DNA of 64,000 nucleotides. Source: Hydractinia symbiolongicarpus (taxonomy: Eukaryota; Cnidaria; Hydrozoa; Anthoathecata; Hydractiniidae). The stretch lies in the NCBI RefSeq assembly GCF_029227915.1, contig NC_079877.1, positions 4,402,001-4,466,000 of the forward strand, written 5' to 3'. Below, piece by piece: positions 56,306 through 64,000 of the stretch; within the stretch, counting starts at the first letter, position 1, and each line of letters opens with the position of its first letter. Under the pieces are notes generated by a model. The model did no database searches. It saw only the letters and a program-made list of their open reading frames with translations, and was not told where the DNA came from. The translations under genes and the position numbers were made by a program.

Positions 56306-57124
56306 TAAGGTTACTGTACAGGAAACAATTTTTTTTTAGGTTTTTTGCAAAAAATTCATGACATATAGAAAAAAAAAATTATCTTTCGAATGACATATTT
56401 TATATTCCATAAAAATATTTGGAACATTCCTTTTTTCTGGAAAAAGCCTTTTTAGAGGTGTTATATCCTTCACACCTTCGAGAAAATATGTGCAAAATGA
56501 GTTGAGCATATTTTTGTAAACATTATGCATGATATGAAACTACCGTATAAATATATGCACAATAATATTTTTTAGATAGTTTACTTTCACCATCGGGAAG
56601 CATTGTTGATCTCATACAGAGCATGGGTATGTATTGATCAATTAATAATTGATTAAACACATGATAAACTCCCCTCACCCCTGAGCAACAACTTCAGAAT
56701 TCAACCCAAGATCCTTTGTATATTTTAAAAGGAAAAGGACCAAGCCAACTGCAAGAATGTGAAAGAGTACGAAGTTACATCAATCGTCCGTATTATATAC
56801 TTAAATTCAAAAGTGCTGCAATTCTTGTATGTACCACAAGCGTAACGCAACCAAATACACATAATTAGAGGCGCCAATTGAACTTGTCAAAGTTCACTTG
56901 TCCAATTATAGACTTAAGACTTAGGTCTTCAGGTTTTAGGTTACGTGATCATACTGTCAATGCGAAATTAAACAGCAAGAAATGCTCTAGACATATGCAG
57001 CGCGGTTTAGTATTATTATTATTATTATTAATACCAGGTAATCTTACGAGCATCATAAATCCTCTTATGACCATTGGCAACTACTGAAATGAGTATAAAA
57101 ATAAATAAATTAAAAACATCGTCT

Positions 57125-57197
57125 TGGAGGATCCGGGCATCGATCCCGGTACCTCTCGCATGCAAAGCGAGCGCTCTACCATGTGAGCTAATCCCCC
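57125..57197 (-). tRNA. tRNA-Ala (TGC), unit 1
   Basis: GGGGGATTAGCTCACATGG on the minus strand, anticodon loop TTTGCAT, B box GGGATCGATGCC, 3' end ATCCTCCA. Full cloverleaf. Confidence 0.95.
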
Positions 57198-57285
57198 TGG
57201 AAATGGTAAAAAGGTCATAGTTCGAGTGCTGTTCGCAATACTAAACTACACCTTACATGAGACACATTTCAGCTTACCTACCTTC

Positions 57286-57357
57286 AGCAGAGTGGCGCAG
57301 AGGAAGCGTGCTGGGCCCATAACCCAGAGGTCGGTGGATCGAAACCACCCTCTGCTA
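57286..57357 (+). tRNA. Initiator tRNA-Met (CAT), unit 1
   Basis: AGCAGAGTGGCGCAG start, GGGCCCATAACCC anticodon arm and initiator-type T loop GATCGAAAC. Confidence 0.97.
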
Positions 57358-57450
57358 CGTGCGAGCTATCGCATCATTTTAAAAACCACGTCATACTACA
57401 AACGTGACATGACCTGCATAGTCCTGCACAAGAACTGTACGATGCTACAT

Positions 57451-57544
57451 CCACCGATAGCTCAGTTGGTAGAGCGGAGGACTGTAGACGAACTTATACC
57501 ACTCAGGCATCCTTAGGTCGCTGGTTCAAATCCGGCTCGGTGGA
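57451..57544 (+). tRNA. tRNA-Tyr (GTA) with 21-base intron, unit 1
   Basis: CCACCGATAGCTCAGTTGG start and GGCTCGGTGGA end. The anticodon stem GAGGA/TCCTT is interrupted after GTAG by 21 bases (57489-57509), the standard position after nucleotide 37. Mature length 73. Confidence 0.95.
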
Positions 57545-57585
57545 CTTGCATTTTAGGCCTAAAATTTTGTGTGGCAGGGAAAAGT

Positions 57586-57692
57586 TGTCGGAAGTGGGAT
57601 TCGAACCCACGCCCTCATTCGAGGACCAGAATTCTCCACGCGATGAGTGGAAGAACATTTTGTCTTGAGTCTGGCGCCTTAGACCGCTCGGC
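57586..57692 (-). pseudogene. tRNA-Leu (CAA) split by transposon, 3' portion
   Basis: Minus-strand 3' part from GCCGAGCGGTCTAAGG through anticodon CAA, a 32-base intron and the end TTCCGACA. The 5' nine bases GTCGGGATG plus a second GCCGAG lie at 62606-62620 on the far side of the transposon. The break falls in the A box, so this copy should be dead. Confidence 0.93.
57687..57692. other. Target site duplication CTCGGC, left copy
   Basis: CTCGGC here and at 62606-62611 abut the transposon ends. The uninterrupted unit 2 has a single CTCGGC at 63908-63913. Confidence 0.95.
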
Positions 57693-57942
57693 TATGGAGT
57701 CATGTACTGGACAAAAGTCACGCTATAGAGTGTCGTGTTGCGTAGTAGAGTGTCGAGGTGCAATATAGATCCCAAGGTCGCGAGGCGTAGTATAGGTGGA
57801 CGCGAGGCGAAATAGAGAGTCGCGAGGCGTAATAGTGAGACGCGTATGTAATAATAGAGAGATGCGAGGCGTAATAGAAGGACGCGATGCGTAACAGAAG
57901 GACGCGTTGCGTGATGGAAAGACGCGCAAACAAGGGCGACGC
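57693..57942. repeat. Left terminal inverted repeat with degenerate 20-bp units
   Basis: The first 117 bases match the right end in reverse. From about 57780 there are some seven degenerate units of GCGAGGCGTAATAGANNGAC, of which only the outer few are close to consensus. Confidence 0.9.
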
Positions 57943-58879
57943 GGCGTGTAGGAAGAGGGGACGCGTACTTTCGCGCCATTTGCCTTGGTTACCCGTGAAT
58001 AAATTTCGAATTTTTTCAATTGACTGGCAAATTAATCAAGACAAAACACGAAAGAAAAAGTAAGTTTTTGTAGCAGCTGGGCTGACCGTTCTCTCTGATT
58101 TTTTCTCTCCTGTTTTTTTAATTTCTGCTGTATTATAGTTATATTCTGATAAATTGTGAGAAGTTGCTAATTCATAAGTATGTGTAGTAGTGAAGGGAAG
58201 CAATGTAGGGCAACGACGACATTTGTCAACACAGGTATAGCTGGCACCCCCCCCCCTCCTCATATATATTTTCTCATTAAAATTTGTAATGGGCTAGCTA
58301 TACTATTGCTATAAATAATGGATTATATTATTTGCCCTAGCAACTTTTACTTCCTTTTTTCCTTCCCTTGTATACACCACCAATCAACCCCCCTCCCCCT
58401 GCAACGAGGAGGGTGCCGATAAGCCGAAAAATGTTATTACACTGCTTGCATGCTATTCTGTTATAAGCAATGTGCTGTTTTTGTATTAATATTGTGTTTT
58501 GTATCACCATGTGATTACAATGTTTTGATAGGTAAACAGGGCAGCTTATAAAACAGAACGTAGGACTACGACTGGTAGTTAAATGGAACTGTGCGGTGCA
58601 TATGCATGTGTACAACAACACTGTCAACAGGTGTATTGTAATGATGGCAAATTTCTCAAGTTTTGGTTTTCTTCAAGTGACACTGCACCCATTTTCAAGA
58701 ATTTTAAATAATGCAGCAAATATGTACAATGTTCTTATTCGATTTTCCTTTAAGGATATTCTTAAGACATTTTTAAATTTTTGTCTTACTATCGTGAATA
58801 TTTATCGGCATGGTTGTAATTTTCAAAACTTTCAAGCTAAATTGTATGTGATGTTTTAGGAATTAAAAATTGATTCAGC

Positions 58880-59853
58880 ATGCAGAAAGTGAAAGACGCT
58901 ATAGACAGACTGAATAATGCATTGGATGGTCTGTCATCATCAACAACAAGTACTCAAAATAATCCAAATCAGAACATCTTCCAGAGTCCAAACTCACATC
59001 CAAGTCCAAACTTACATCCAAGTCCACAACATCAGAGAATTCTACAAGATTTCAAGTAGGTTGATATTTTTAAGAGTTGTGAATTTCTGCTCCCAGCATG
59101 ATCATTGCCTCCTTTGTATCTTTTCGATAAGTTTCAATAATCATCTCTCCAGGAGTACTGCTCACAGGCATTATGCTGATTGTGACTATTGAATTTTTTC
59201 GTGCCTTTGTACCTTTTTATAACATTTTTCATTTTTTTGATTTTGTTCAACTTTAATTTCTTTCTGTATACACTGAGTAGAAAGATTATTATGTTTGAGA
59301 CAGATTTTTATTTTAATTCTTGTTCTGTTTCAGTAAGCAATTTCCAGCGTTGAATGCTGGTGGTAGCCGATATCGCCCACAAGCAAAGAAACCACGTCTC
59401 TCTAATAACTTCATTAAGGACACATGGACCCATAAATTCTGTGCACTGAGCTACAAAGATACATCAGTTTCACCTAATACACGTGAATTAATGGAGCTAA
59501 ACCAAGTTGGTCTCGGAATTGAAAAAGTTGTTTTTCCTTCCAAAACTGGAACACATGCTATGCTTCTGGAAGAGTTAACAAAAGCTTATCCAAAATTATC
59601 ATCACAGAGTGGTGGCATTGAACTTCTGAGGGCTGAGAGTGGTGGAATAAACCGACCATTGGTGTTGATACCACCAAGAAAAGATGGTTATTCTATCAGC
59701 TATTTAAAAAATTTAGTACCCGGTCACGCTGTAATATACATCAGACCAGTGCAGAGCGACTTACCAATGGAGGAACCAACTATGGATTCAGTCCTATGCA
59801 AGAATTCTTCCAGTGATATACATACTTTTAATGATCAGATTGATTATGATTAG
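58880..59853 (+). CDS. Transposon accessory protein with G2E3/HECT-ligase-type N-terminal domain
   Basis: Two exons, 58880-59055 and 59334-59853, phase 2 junction, 231 aa. Residues 1-60 are Ser/Asn/Pro-rich with a repeated HPSPN/LHPSP motif. Residues about 80-195 match a pattern I know from fish and invertebrate 'G2/M phase-specific E3 ubiquitin ligase-like' proteins, just before their HECT domain: WTHKFCALSYKD, then VGLGIEKVVF, then AYPKLSSQSGGIELLRAE, LVLIPPRKDGYSISYLK and AVIYIRPVQSDLP. No HECT domain follows here; the frame stops at TAG. A basic RPQAKKPRL stretch near residue 70 could be a nuclear signal. It sits upstream of and parallel to the transposase. Its role in transposition is unknown; regulation of host factors or DNA binding is speculation. 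Confidence 0.75.
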
Positions 59854-60306
59854 TCTCGAATTTATGACTGACTTGTACGCTCCTTGAAGTCTATATATAC
59901 TGCACATGCATTTATAAGTTCGTCTTTTTGTTGTTCTATTTTGTTTGTTTTCTAACTTTTATATGGAAAAGATGTATGGTTATAGTCGTGATCAAGTTAC
60001 GCATTGCATTATCATTCAGCTGTGCTAACCAAGAAGATATTTTTCTTTTCTTTTTATTTCACAAGGGTTATGTTTGTTATTTTGTTCTTTATGTGAAAAA
60101 ATGTTCTACTTATATACGGTCGACTCACTCAGAGAAAGTTATTTAAAAACAGAACTGTTATCGTTAAGTAACTTTTAAACATATTTCGAACATTTTGGAG
60201 GGAATTTCGTCTGGCATTTTTAGGATTTATTGTATGATTAAACAAACAAGTGGTTTTGTTGACATTTCGTGTACTTATGCAGTACTTTTATTTTTCAGAA
60301 TATAAC

Positions 60307-61749
60307 ATGAATATACAACAATTGAGTCCAGTTGATTTTATTAAGAATTCTGTTGTTGATACATTGAAACTAATCCAGTCGTTATTGTCATCCTTTGTTG
60401 ACGCGAATACAGCAGATTTGGATTATCCTGTCTATAGACTTGATGAACTTTACAGCTTCTGCTCTAGAGCAGCTTTAGAGTATCCAGATGTTATAACCGA
60501 AAATGTACTGAGTAGTATTCATCAAGCATCAGTGATAATTCAATCAGTGAACAAAACTAGTAACGCGGAAACTGTACGGCACAAGATAGGCAGGCCTTCT
60601 TTCGATATACCTGAGGAAACTCTAAAAACTTTAGTGAGGTTGAATTTTTCGCAGACGGCAATAGCTGAAATGTTCGGAGTAAGTGCAAAAACTATTCAAA
60701 GAAGATTTAAAGAGTTTGATATTGAACCTAAATCGCACACTATGATTGGTGACGAGGAACTTGATGAACATGTCAAAAAAATTATTTCAGATTTTCCTAA
60801 CTGTGGCATACGTAGAATGAAAGGTTTTTTACTGTCTCATGGTTATCACATTCCTTGGAAAGTTGTTCGTGATAGTATGTGGCGGGTTGATCCATCAGGG
60901 CTATTGATGCGCTCGTTGCAACGTAATGTAGTTCGAAGAAGAAAATATAGTGTTGCAGCGCCAAGGTCATTGTGGCATATAGACGGCAATCACAAATTGA
61001 TAAGATGGTCGATAGTCATTCATGGCGGCATAGATGGGTATTCTAGGCGTCTAATGTTTCTGTCGTGCGGATCAAGTAACAAGGCTACTGTAGTACTCGA
61101 TTTATTTCTGACCGCAGTACAAAATTTTGGCTTGCCGTCGCGTGTAAGAGGAGATCATGGGGTGGAAAATGTAGACGTTGCTTGGTTTATGATATCAAGA
61201 CGAGGAAGTAATCGTGGTAGCTTTATCGCTGGGAAAAGTTGCCATAACCAAAGGATAGAGAGGTTCTGGAGAGATCTATTCCACGGCTGCACATACATAT
61301 ACCACAACATATTCACTTACTTGGAAGAGATAGGAGCCTTGGATATATCGAATGAGTTGCATTTGTTTTGCCTTCATTATGTTTTTATTCCAAGAATAAA
61401 TGCACATTTTCAAAGATTTATCCTGGGCTATGATCACCATCCTATCCGAACAGAGAGAAACCTTTCTCCTCTTCAATTATGGGAAAGAGGTTTGTTGTTG
61501 CAAAGGAGACCGTCAGAAGATGATATTGTCGATGACTGCGATTCATATGGTATAGATTGGAGTGTACCGAGTCATTATATCGAAACCCGTGACGATGCTA
61601 TTGTGGTTCCCGAGATAAATCATCCATTTCAAAGTAATGACTTATACCTGGAATTTTGTAGATCTAACGATCCAATGGCAAATTGCGATAACTTCGGTAT
61701 CGAAGTGTTTCTTCGAACTGTTCAGGTCGTAGAAAGTACATTGTCATGA
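60307..61749 (+). CDS. DDE integrase-core transposase
   Basis: 480 aa from the ATG just after a TTTTTCAG acceptor at 60298; an in-frame start at 60250 lies in what looks like the upstream intron. A helix-turn-helix of the resolvase/Hin type is at about residues 98-142 ([13 protein letters not shown] ... [20 protein letters not shown]). The integrase fold follows: [12 protein letters not shown] (Asp226), [15 protein letters not shown] (Asp283) and [10 protein letters not shown] (Glu318), so the catalytic triad is intact with 34 residues between the second Asp and Glu. The end includes [13 protein letters not shown] and [11 protein letters not shown], shared by the integrase-core proteins abundant in fish and cnidarian genomes. 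No frameshift or stop. AATAAA at 61884 is a candidate polyadenylation signal. Confidence 0.92.
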   Translation: MNIQQLSPVDFIKNSVVDTLKLIQSLLSSFVDANTADLDYPVYRLDELYSFCSRAALEYPDVITENVLSSIHQASVIIQSVNKTSNAETVRHKIGRPSFDIPEETLKTLVRLNFSQTAIAEMFGVSAKTIQRRFKEFDIEPKSHTMIGDEELDEHVKKIISDFPNCGIRRMKGFLLSHGYHIPWKVVRDSMWRVDPSGLLMRSLQRNVVRRRKYSVAAPRSLWHIDGNHKLIRWSIVIHGGIDGYSRRLMFLSCGSSNKATVVLDLFLTAVQNFGLPSRVRGDHGVENVDVAWFMISRRGSNRGSFIAGKSCHNQRIERFWRDLFHGCTYIYHNIFTYLEEIGALDISNELHLFCLHYVFIPRINAHFQRFILGYDHHPIRTERNLSPLQLWERGLLLQRRPSEDDIVDDCDSYGIDWSVPSHYIETRDDAIVVPEINHPFQSNDLYLEFCRSNDPMANCDNFGIEVFLRTVQVVESTLS

Positions 61750-62260
61750 ACACCACTATTAGTTCACTCACAGAACTTTTGATTGAATTGCTTAACTTGA
61801 CATTAGTTACATTAGATACATTACAAAGAAGAAATTCAAACATTTTGTTCACTATATACGTACTAGATATTATGCTTAGGTAAAATAAAGCTCCTTCAGT
61901 TCTTCTAACCACGCGAAAAAATAGCCACAGCAGTAGTCATTTAATAAGTTCTTCCCGTGCCTAATTATAGAGCGCGCTCTTTTTTGTTTCCCCGTCCCAA
62001 CGTCGAAAAGTTGTATTATGCCCTGATCGAGGTTGTTATTCTGCTTATCATAACTCCCCTCTAATAGGCATATAATATACACGAGAGGTTATGATGAACT
62101 AGTAGCCCTTGTACACCAAGTATGGAATCTTTTTTTTTCATTTTTTCCTTTTAAAGTATTCATGACAAGAAAAAAGTGAAGATGTATGTAAGCGTAGTTC
62201 TTTCTCTGACACGGATCCTCCCATCACACATCTTATTACGCTCCGACTTTACACGTATTT

Positions 62261-62605
62261 CTATTACGCCTCGCGTCCTTCTATTACGCCTCGCGTCTCT
62301 CTATTACGCCTCGCGTCCTTCTATTACGCCTCGCGTCTCTCTATTACGCCTCGCGTCTCTCTATTACGCCTCGCGTCCTTCTATTACGCCTCGCGTCTCT
62401 CTATTACGCCTTGCGTCTCTCTATTACGCCTCGCGTCCTTCTATTACGCCTCGCGTCTCTCTATTATTACATACGCGTCTCACTATTACGCCTCGCGTCC
62501 ACCTATACTACGCCTCGCGACCTTGGGATCTATATTGAACCTCGACACTCTACTACGCAACACGACACTCTATAGCGTGACTTTTGTCCAGTACATGACT
62601 CCATA
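62261..62605. repeat. Right terminal inverted repeat with ten exact-length 20-bp units
   Basis: CTATTACGCCTCGCGTCCTT/CTCT repeats every 20 bases from 62261 to 62460 (ten units, variation almost only in the last four bases), then degenerate units to about 62520 and the terminal repeat to 62605. The units are contiguous, with no spacers. Confidence 0.95.
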
Positions 62606-62620
62606 CTCGGCCATCCCGAC
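62606..62620 (-). pseudogene. tRNA-Leu (CAA) split by transposon, 5' portion
   Basis: Reads GTCGGGATGGCCGAG on the minus strand, ending in the 6-base target duplication. Compare the intact gene at 63807-63922. Confidence 0.93.
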
Positions 62621-62688
62621 ATGACACGAACGCTGCTGCAAATTGCTCTGCGCAAATTTCATTCATTTTACGCCTATGGAAAAGGCAT

Positions 62689-62761
62689 TGGAGAACCCGG
62701 GCATCGATCCCGGTACCTCTCGCATGCTAAGCGAGCGCTCTACCATCTGAGCTAGTTCCCC
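62689..62761 (-). tRNA. tRNA-Ala (AGC)
   Basis: GGGGAACTAGCTCAGATGG on the minus strand, anticodon loop TTAGCAT, end TTCTCCA. Its 3' end is seen again at the right edge of the window (from about 63991), as part of unit 2. Confidence 0.95.
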
Positions 62762-62868
62762 ATCAAGTTTGCTTCGCCTTTGCCACTCCGCAAATGTTAC
62801 GTTATTCATCCTCTTTCGACAAGACATTGTGGTGAAAGTTAGTTCACCATCGTACCAAATAATTGTTA

Positions 62869-62941
62869 CGCCCGATGAGGGACTCGAACCCGCGACCCTC
62901 AGATTAAAAGTCTGATGCTCTACCGACTGAGCTAACCGGGC
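62869..62941 (-). tRNA. tRNA-Lys (TTT)
   Basis: Same 73-base sequence as 45277-45349, on the minus strand; full cloverleaf with anticodon loop CTTTTAA. Confidence 0.97.
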
Positions 62942-63014
62942 GTAAATCTGTATTCCCGGACAGTCCCGCGAACGCTACTGACGTGAAACGAAACATTGAC
63001 AAGATAAAAAGAAC

Positions 63015-63086
63015 CTCCCCGGCGGGGAATCGAACCCCGGTCTCCCGCGTGACAGGCGGGGATACTTACCACTATACTACCGAGGA
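63015..63086 (-). tRNA. tRNA-Asp (GTC)
   Basis: TCCTCGGTAGTATAGTGG on the minus strand, anticodon loop CTGTCAC, B box GGTTCGATTCC, end CCGGGGAG. Confidence 0.95.
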
Positions 63087-63345
63087 CGAGTTCATATTTA
63101 AATAATATGTTCGCGATGGCGTCAATGCCCGAATGCCACACGGTCGATCATGTTAAAAGCTGAAACTGTGTATACTGTCAATGCGAAATTAAACAGCAAG
63201 AAATGCTCTAGACATATGCAGCGCGGTTTAGTATTATTATTATTATTATTAATACCAGGTAATCTTACGAGCATCATAAATCCTCTTATGACCATTGGCA
63301 ACTACTGAAATGAGTATAAAAATAAATAAATTAAAAACATCGTCT

Positions 63346-63418
63346 TGGAGGATCCGGGCATCGATCCCGGTACCTCTCGCATGCAAAGCGAGCGCTCTAC
63401 CATGTGAGCTAATCCCCC
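63346..63418 (-). tRNA. tRNA-Ala (TGC), unit 2
   Basis: Same sequence as 57125-57197. Confidence 0.95.
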
Positions 63419-63506
63419 TGGAAATGGTAAAAAGGTCATAGTTCGAGTGCTGTTCGCAATACTAAACTACACCTTACATGAGACACATTTCAGCTTACCT
63501 ACCTTC

Positions 63507-63578
63507 AGCAGAGTGGCGCAGAGGAAGCGTGCTGGGCCCATAACCCAGAGGTCGGTGGATCGAAACCACCCTCTGCTA
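63507..63578 (+). tRNA. Initiator tRNA-Met (CAT), unit 2
   Basis: Same sequence as 57286-57357. Confidence 0.97.
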
Positions 63579-63671
63579 CGTGCGAGCTATCGCATCATTT
63601 TAAAAACCACGTCATACTACAAACGTGACATGACCTGCATAGTCCTGCACAAGAACTGTACGATGCTACAT

Positions 63672-63765
63672 CCACCGATAGCTCAGTTGGTAGAGCGGAG
63701 GACTGTAGACGAACTTATACCACTCAGGCATCCTTAGGTCGCTGGTTCAAATCCGGCTCGGTGGA
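63672..63765 (+). tRNA. tRNA-Tyr (GTA) with 21-base intron, unit 2
   Basis: Same sequence as 57451-57544, including the intron. Confidence 0.95.
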
Positions 63766-63806
63766 CTTGCATTTTAGGCCTAAAATTTTGTGTGGCAGGG
63801 AAAAGT

Positions 63807-63922
63807 TGTCGGAAGTGGGATTCGAACCCACGCCCTCATTCGAGGACCAGAATTCTCCACGCGATGAGTGGAAGAACATTTTGTCTTGAGTCTGGCGCCT
63901 TAGACCGCTCGGCCATCCCGAC
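63807..63922 (-). tRNA. tRNA-Leu (CAA) with 32-base intron, unit 2 (intact)
   Basis: 116 bases from GTCGGGATGGCCGAGCGG to TTCCGACA on the minus strand; CCAGACTCAAG is followed by a 32-base intron after nucleotide 37, giving an 84-base mature class II tRNA with a long variable arm. Serves as the empty-site reference for the transposon insertion in unit 1. Confidence 0.96.
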
Positions 63923-64000
63923 ATGACACGAACGCTGCTGCAAATTGCTCTGCGCAAATTTCATTCATTTTACGCCTATGGAAAAGGCATTGGAGAACCC
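63914..64000. repeat. Start of unit 2 distal half at window edge
   Basis: CATCCCGACATGACACGAAC onward matches 62612-62698, the sequence on the far side of the transposon in unit 1, confirming that the transposon is an insertion and that the array continues. Confidence 0.93.

Larger units (their letters stand above)
57693..62605 (+). mobile_element. Autonomous integrase-type (IS3EU-like) DNA transposon, 4913 bp
   Basis: Bounded by exact 6-bp duplications CTCGGC. Outer 117 bases at each end (57693-57809 and 62489-62605) are inverted repeats with one mismatch noticed, starting TATGGAGTCATGTACTGG. Subterminal arrays of a 20-bp GCGAGGCGTAATAG unit follow inward. It encodes, on the plus strand, a spliced accessory gene (58880-59853) and an intact DDE transposase (60307-61749). 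From memory, 6-bp duplications, ends beginning TA and an rve-type transposase fit the IS3EU superfamily described from eukaryotes; this assignment needs a database comparison. Confidence 0.9.
56951..64000. repeat. Tandem tRNA array, 1.3-kb unit, one complete and one partial copy
   Basis: Unit 1 is 56951-57692 plus 62612-63171 (742 + 560 = 1302 bases once the transposon is removed). Unit 2 starts at 63172 and runs past the window. Every feature of 56951-57692 recurs at a constant offset of 6221 bases and no difference was noticed by eye. Each unit carries seven tRNA genes on both strands, several for abundant amino acids. The array probably continues to the right. Confidence 0.92.

Noticed and set aside
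57226-57516. Open frame of 96 codons repeated identically at 63447-63737
   Set aside because: It reads through the initiator tRNA-Met and tRNA-Tyr genes; its duplication only reflects the tandem tRNA array.
59854-61749. A HECT ubiquitin-ligase domain following the accessory protein
   Set aside because: Looked for because the N-terminal domain usually precedes HECT, but the accessory frame ends at 59853 and the next frame is the integrase; no HECT-type segment was seen in the element.
62261-62480. Regular repeats suggestive of a CRISPR array
   Set aside because: The 20-bp units are contiguous with no unique spacers, lie at a transposon end, and the genome is eukaryotic.
62176-62538. Open frame of 120 codons with repeated YYASRPSITPRVSLL-like peptide
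   Set aside because: It is a translation of the 20-bp subterminal repeat array of the transposon; other frames and the left array give similar pseudo-peptides.

Overview
The window is animal nuclear DNA: AT-rich, with many short exons bounded by GT/AG introns, Pol III tRNA genes and several families of short DNA transposons and SINEs. The gene set (a perlecan-type basement membrane proteoglycan, a protein phosphatase 1 inhibitor-2, a CARD protein, an otopetrin proton channel) is metazoan. The compact AT-rich introns and the integrase-type DNA transposon fit an early-branching invertebrate, most likely a cnidarian (hydrozoan-like). That placement is inference; no species-diagnostic sequence was recognised.

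Region 1 (158-37221, + strand) is most of one large gene. I reconstructed 45 exons whose phases all agree, giving 8613 coding bases (2870 codons plus stop). The order is: a short N-terminal piece, a LamG/pentraxin-like domain, laminin-EGF (LE) and laminin IV (LamB) modules in two copies, 12 Ig domains, then LamG-EGF-EGF-LamG-EGF-EGF-LamG. This is the perlecan (HSPG2) layout from domain III to the C-terminal endorepellin-like domain V. The 5' end lies left of the window. A 10.5-kb intron between Ig4 and Ig5 holds two genes on the opposite strand: a single-exon CARD protein ending in a PPxY motif (15833-16306) and a two-exon PP1 inhibitor-2 (17598-21050). It also holds a tRNA-derived SINE, a hAT-like MITE with an exact 8-bp target duplication, and a 130-bp tandem satellite.

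Region 2 (37222-50218) is mainly intergenic and carries mobile debris: a pogo/Tigger-like MITE, a 2.9-kb inverted-repeat element packed with GACGTC palindromes and nested in another MITE, three tRNA genes (Lys, Pro, initiator Met) and a second SINE copy. Region 3 (50258-52054) is an intact otopetrin coding sequence in one exon. Region 4 (52055-56950) is gene-poor and contains one inverted-repeat element.

Region 5 (56951-64000) is a tandem tRNA array. A 1.3-kb unit carries seven tRNA genes (Ala-TGC, iMet, Tyr-GTA with intron, Leu-CAA with intron, Ala-AGC, Lys-TTT, Asp-GTC), and a second unit starts at 63172. The first unit's tRNA-Leu is split by a 4913-bp DNA transposon (57693-62605) that has an exact 6-bp target duplication, near-perfect 117-bp terminal inverted repeats, subterminal 20-bp repeat arrays, an intact DDE integrase-type transposase and a second spliced gene. 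The protein of that second gene resembles the N-terminal region of G2E3-like HECT ligases but has no HECT domain. The intact second unit shows the empty site, so this is the clearest recent event and the most interesting system in the window.
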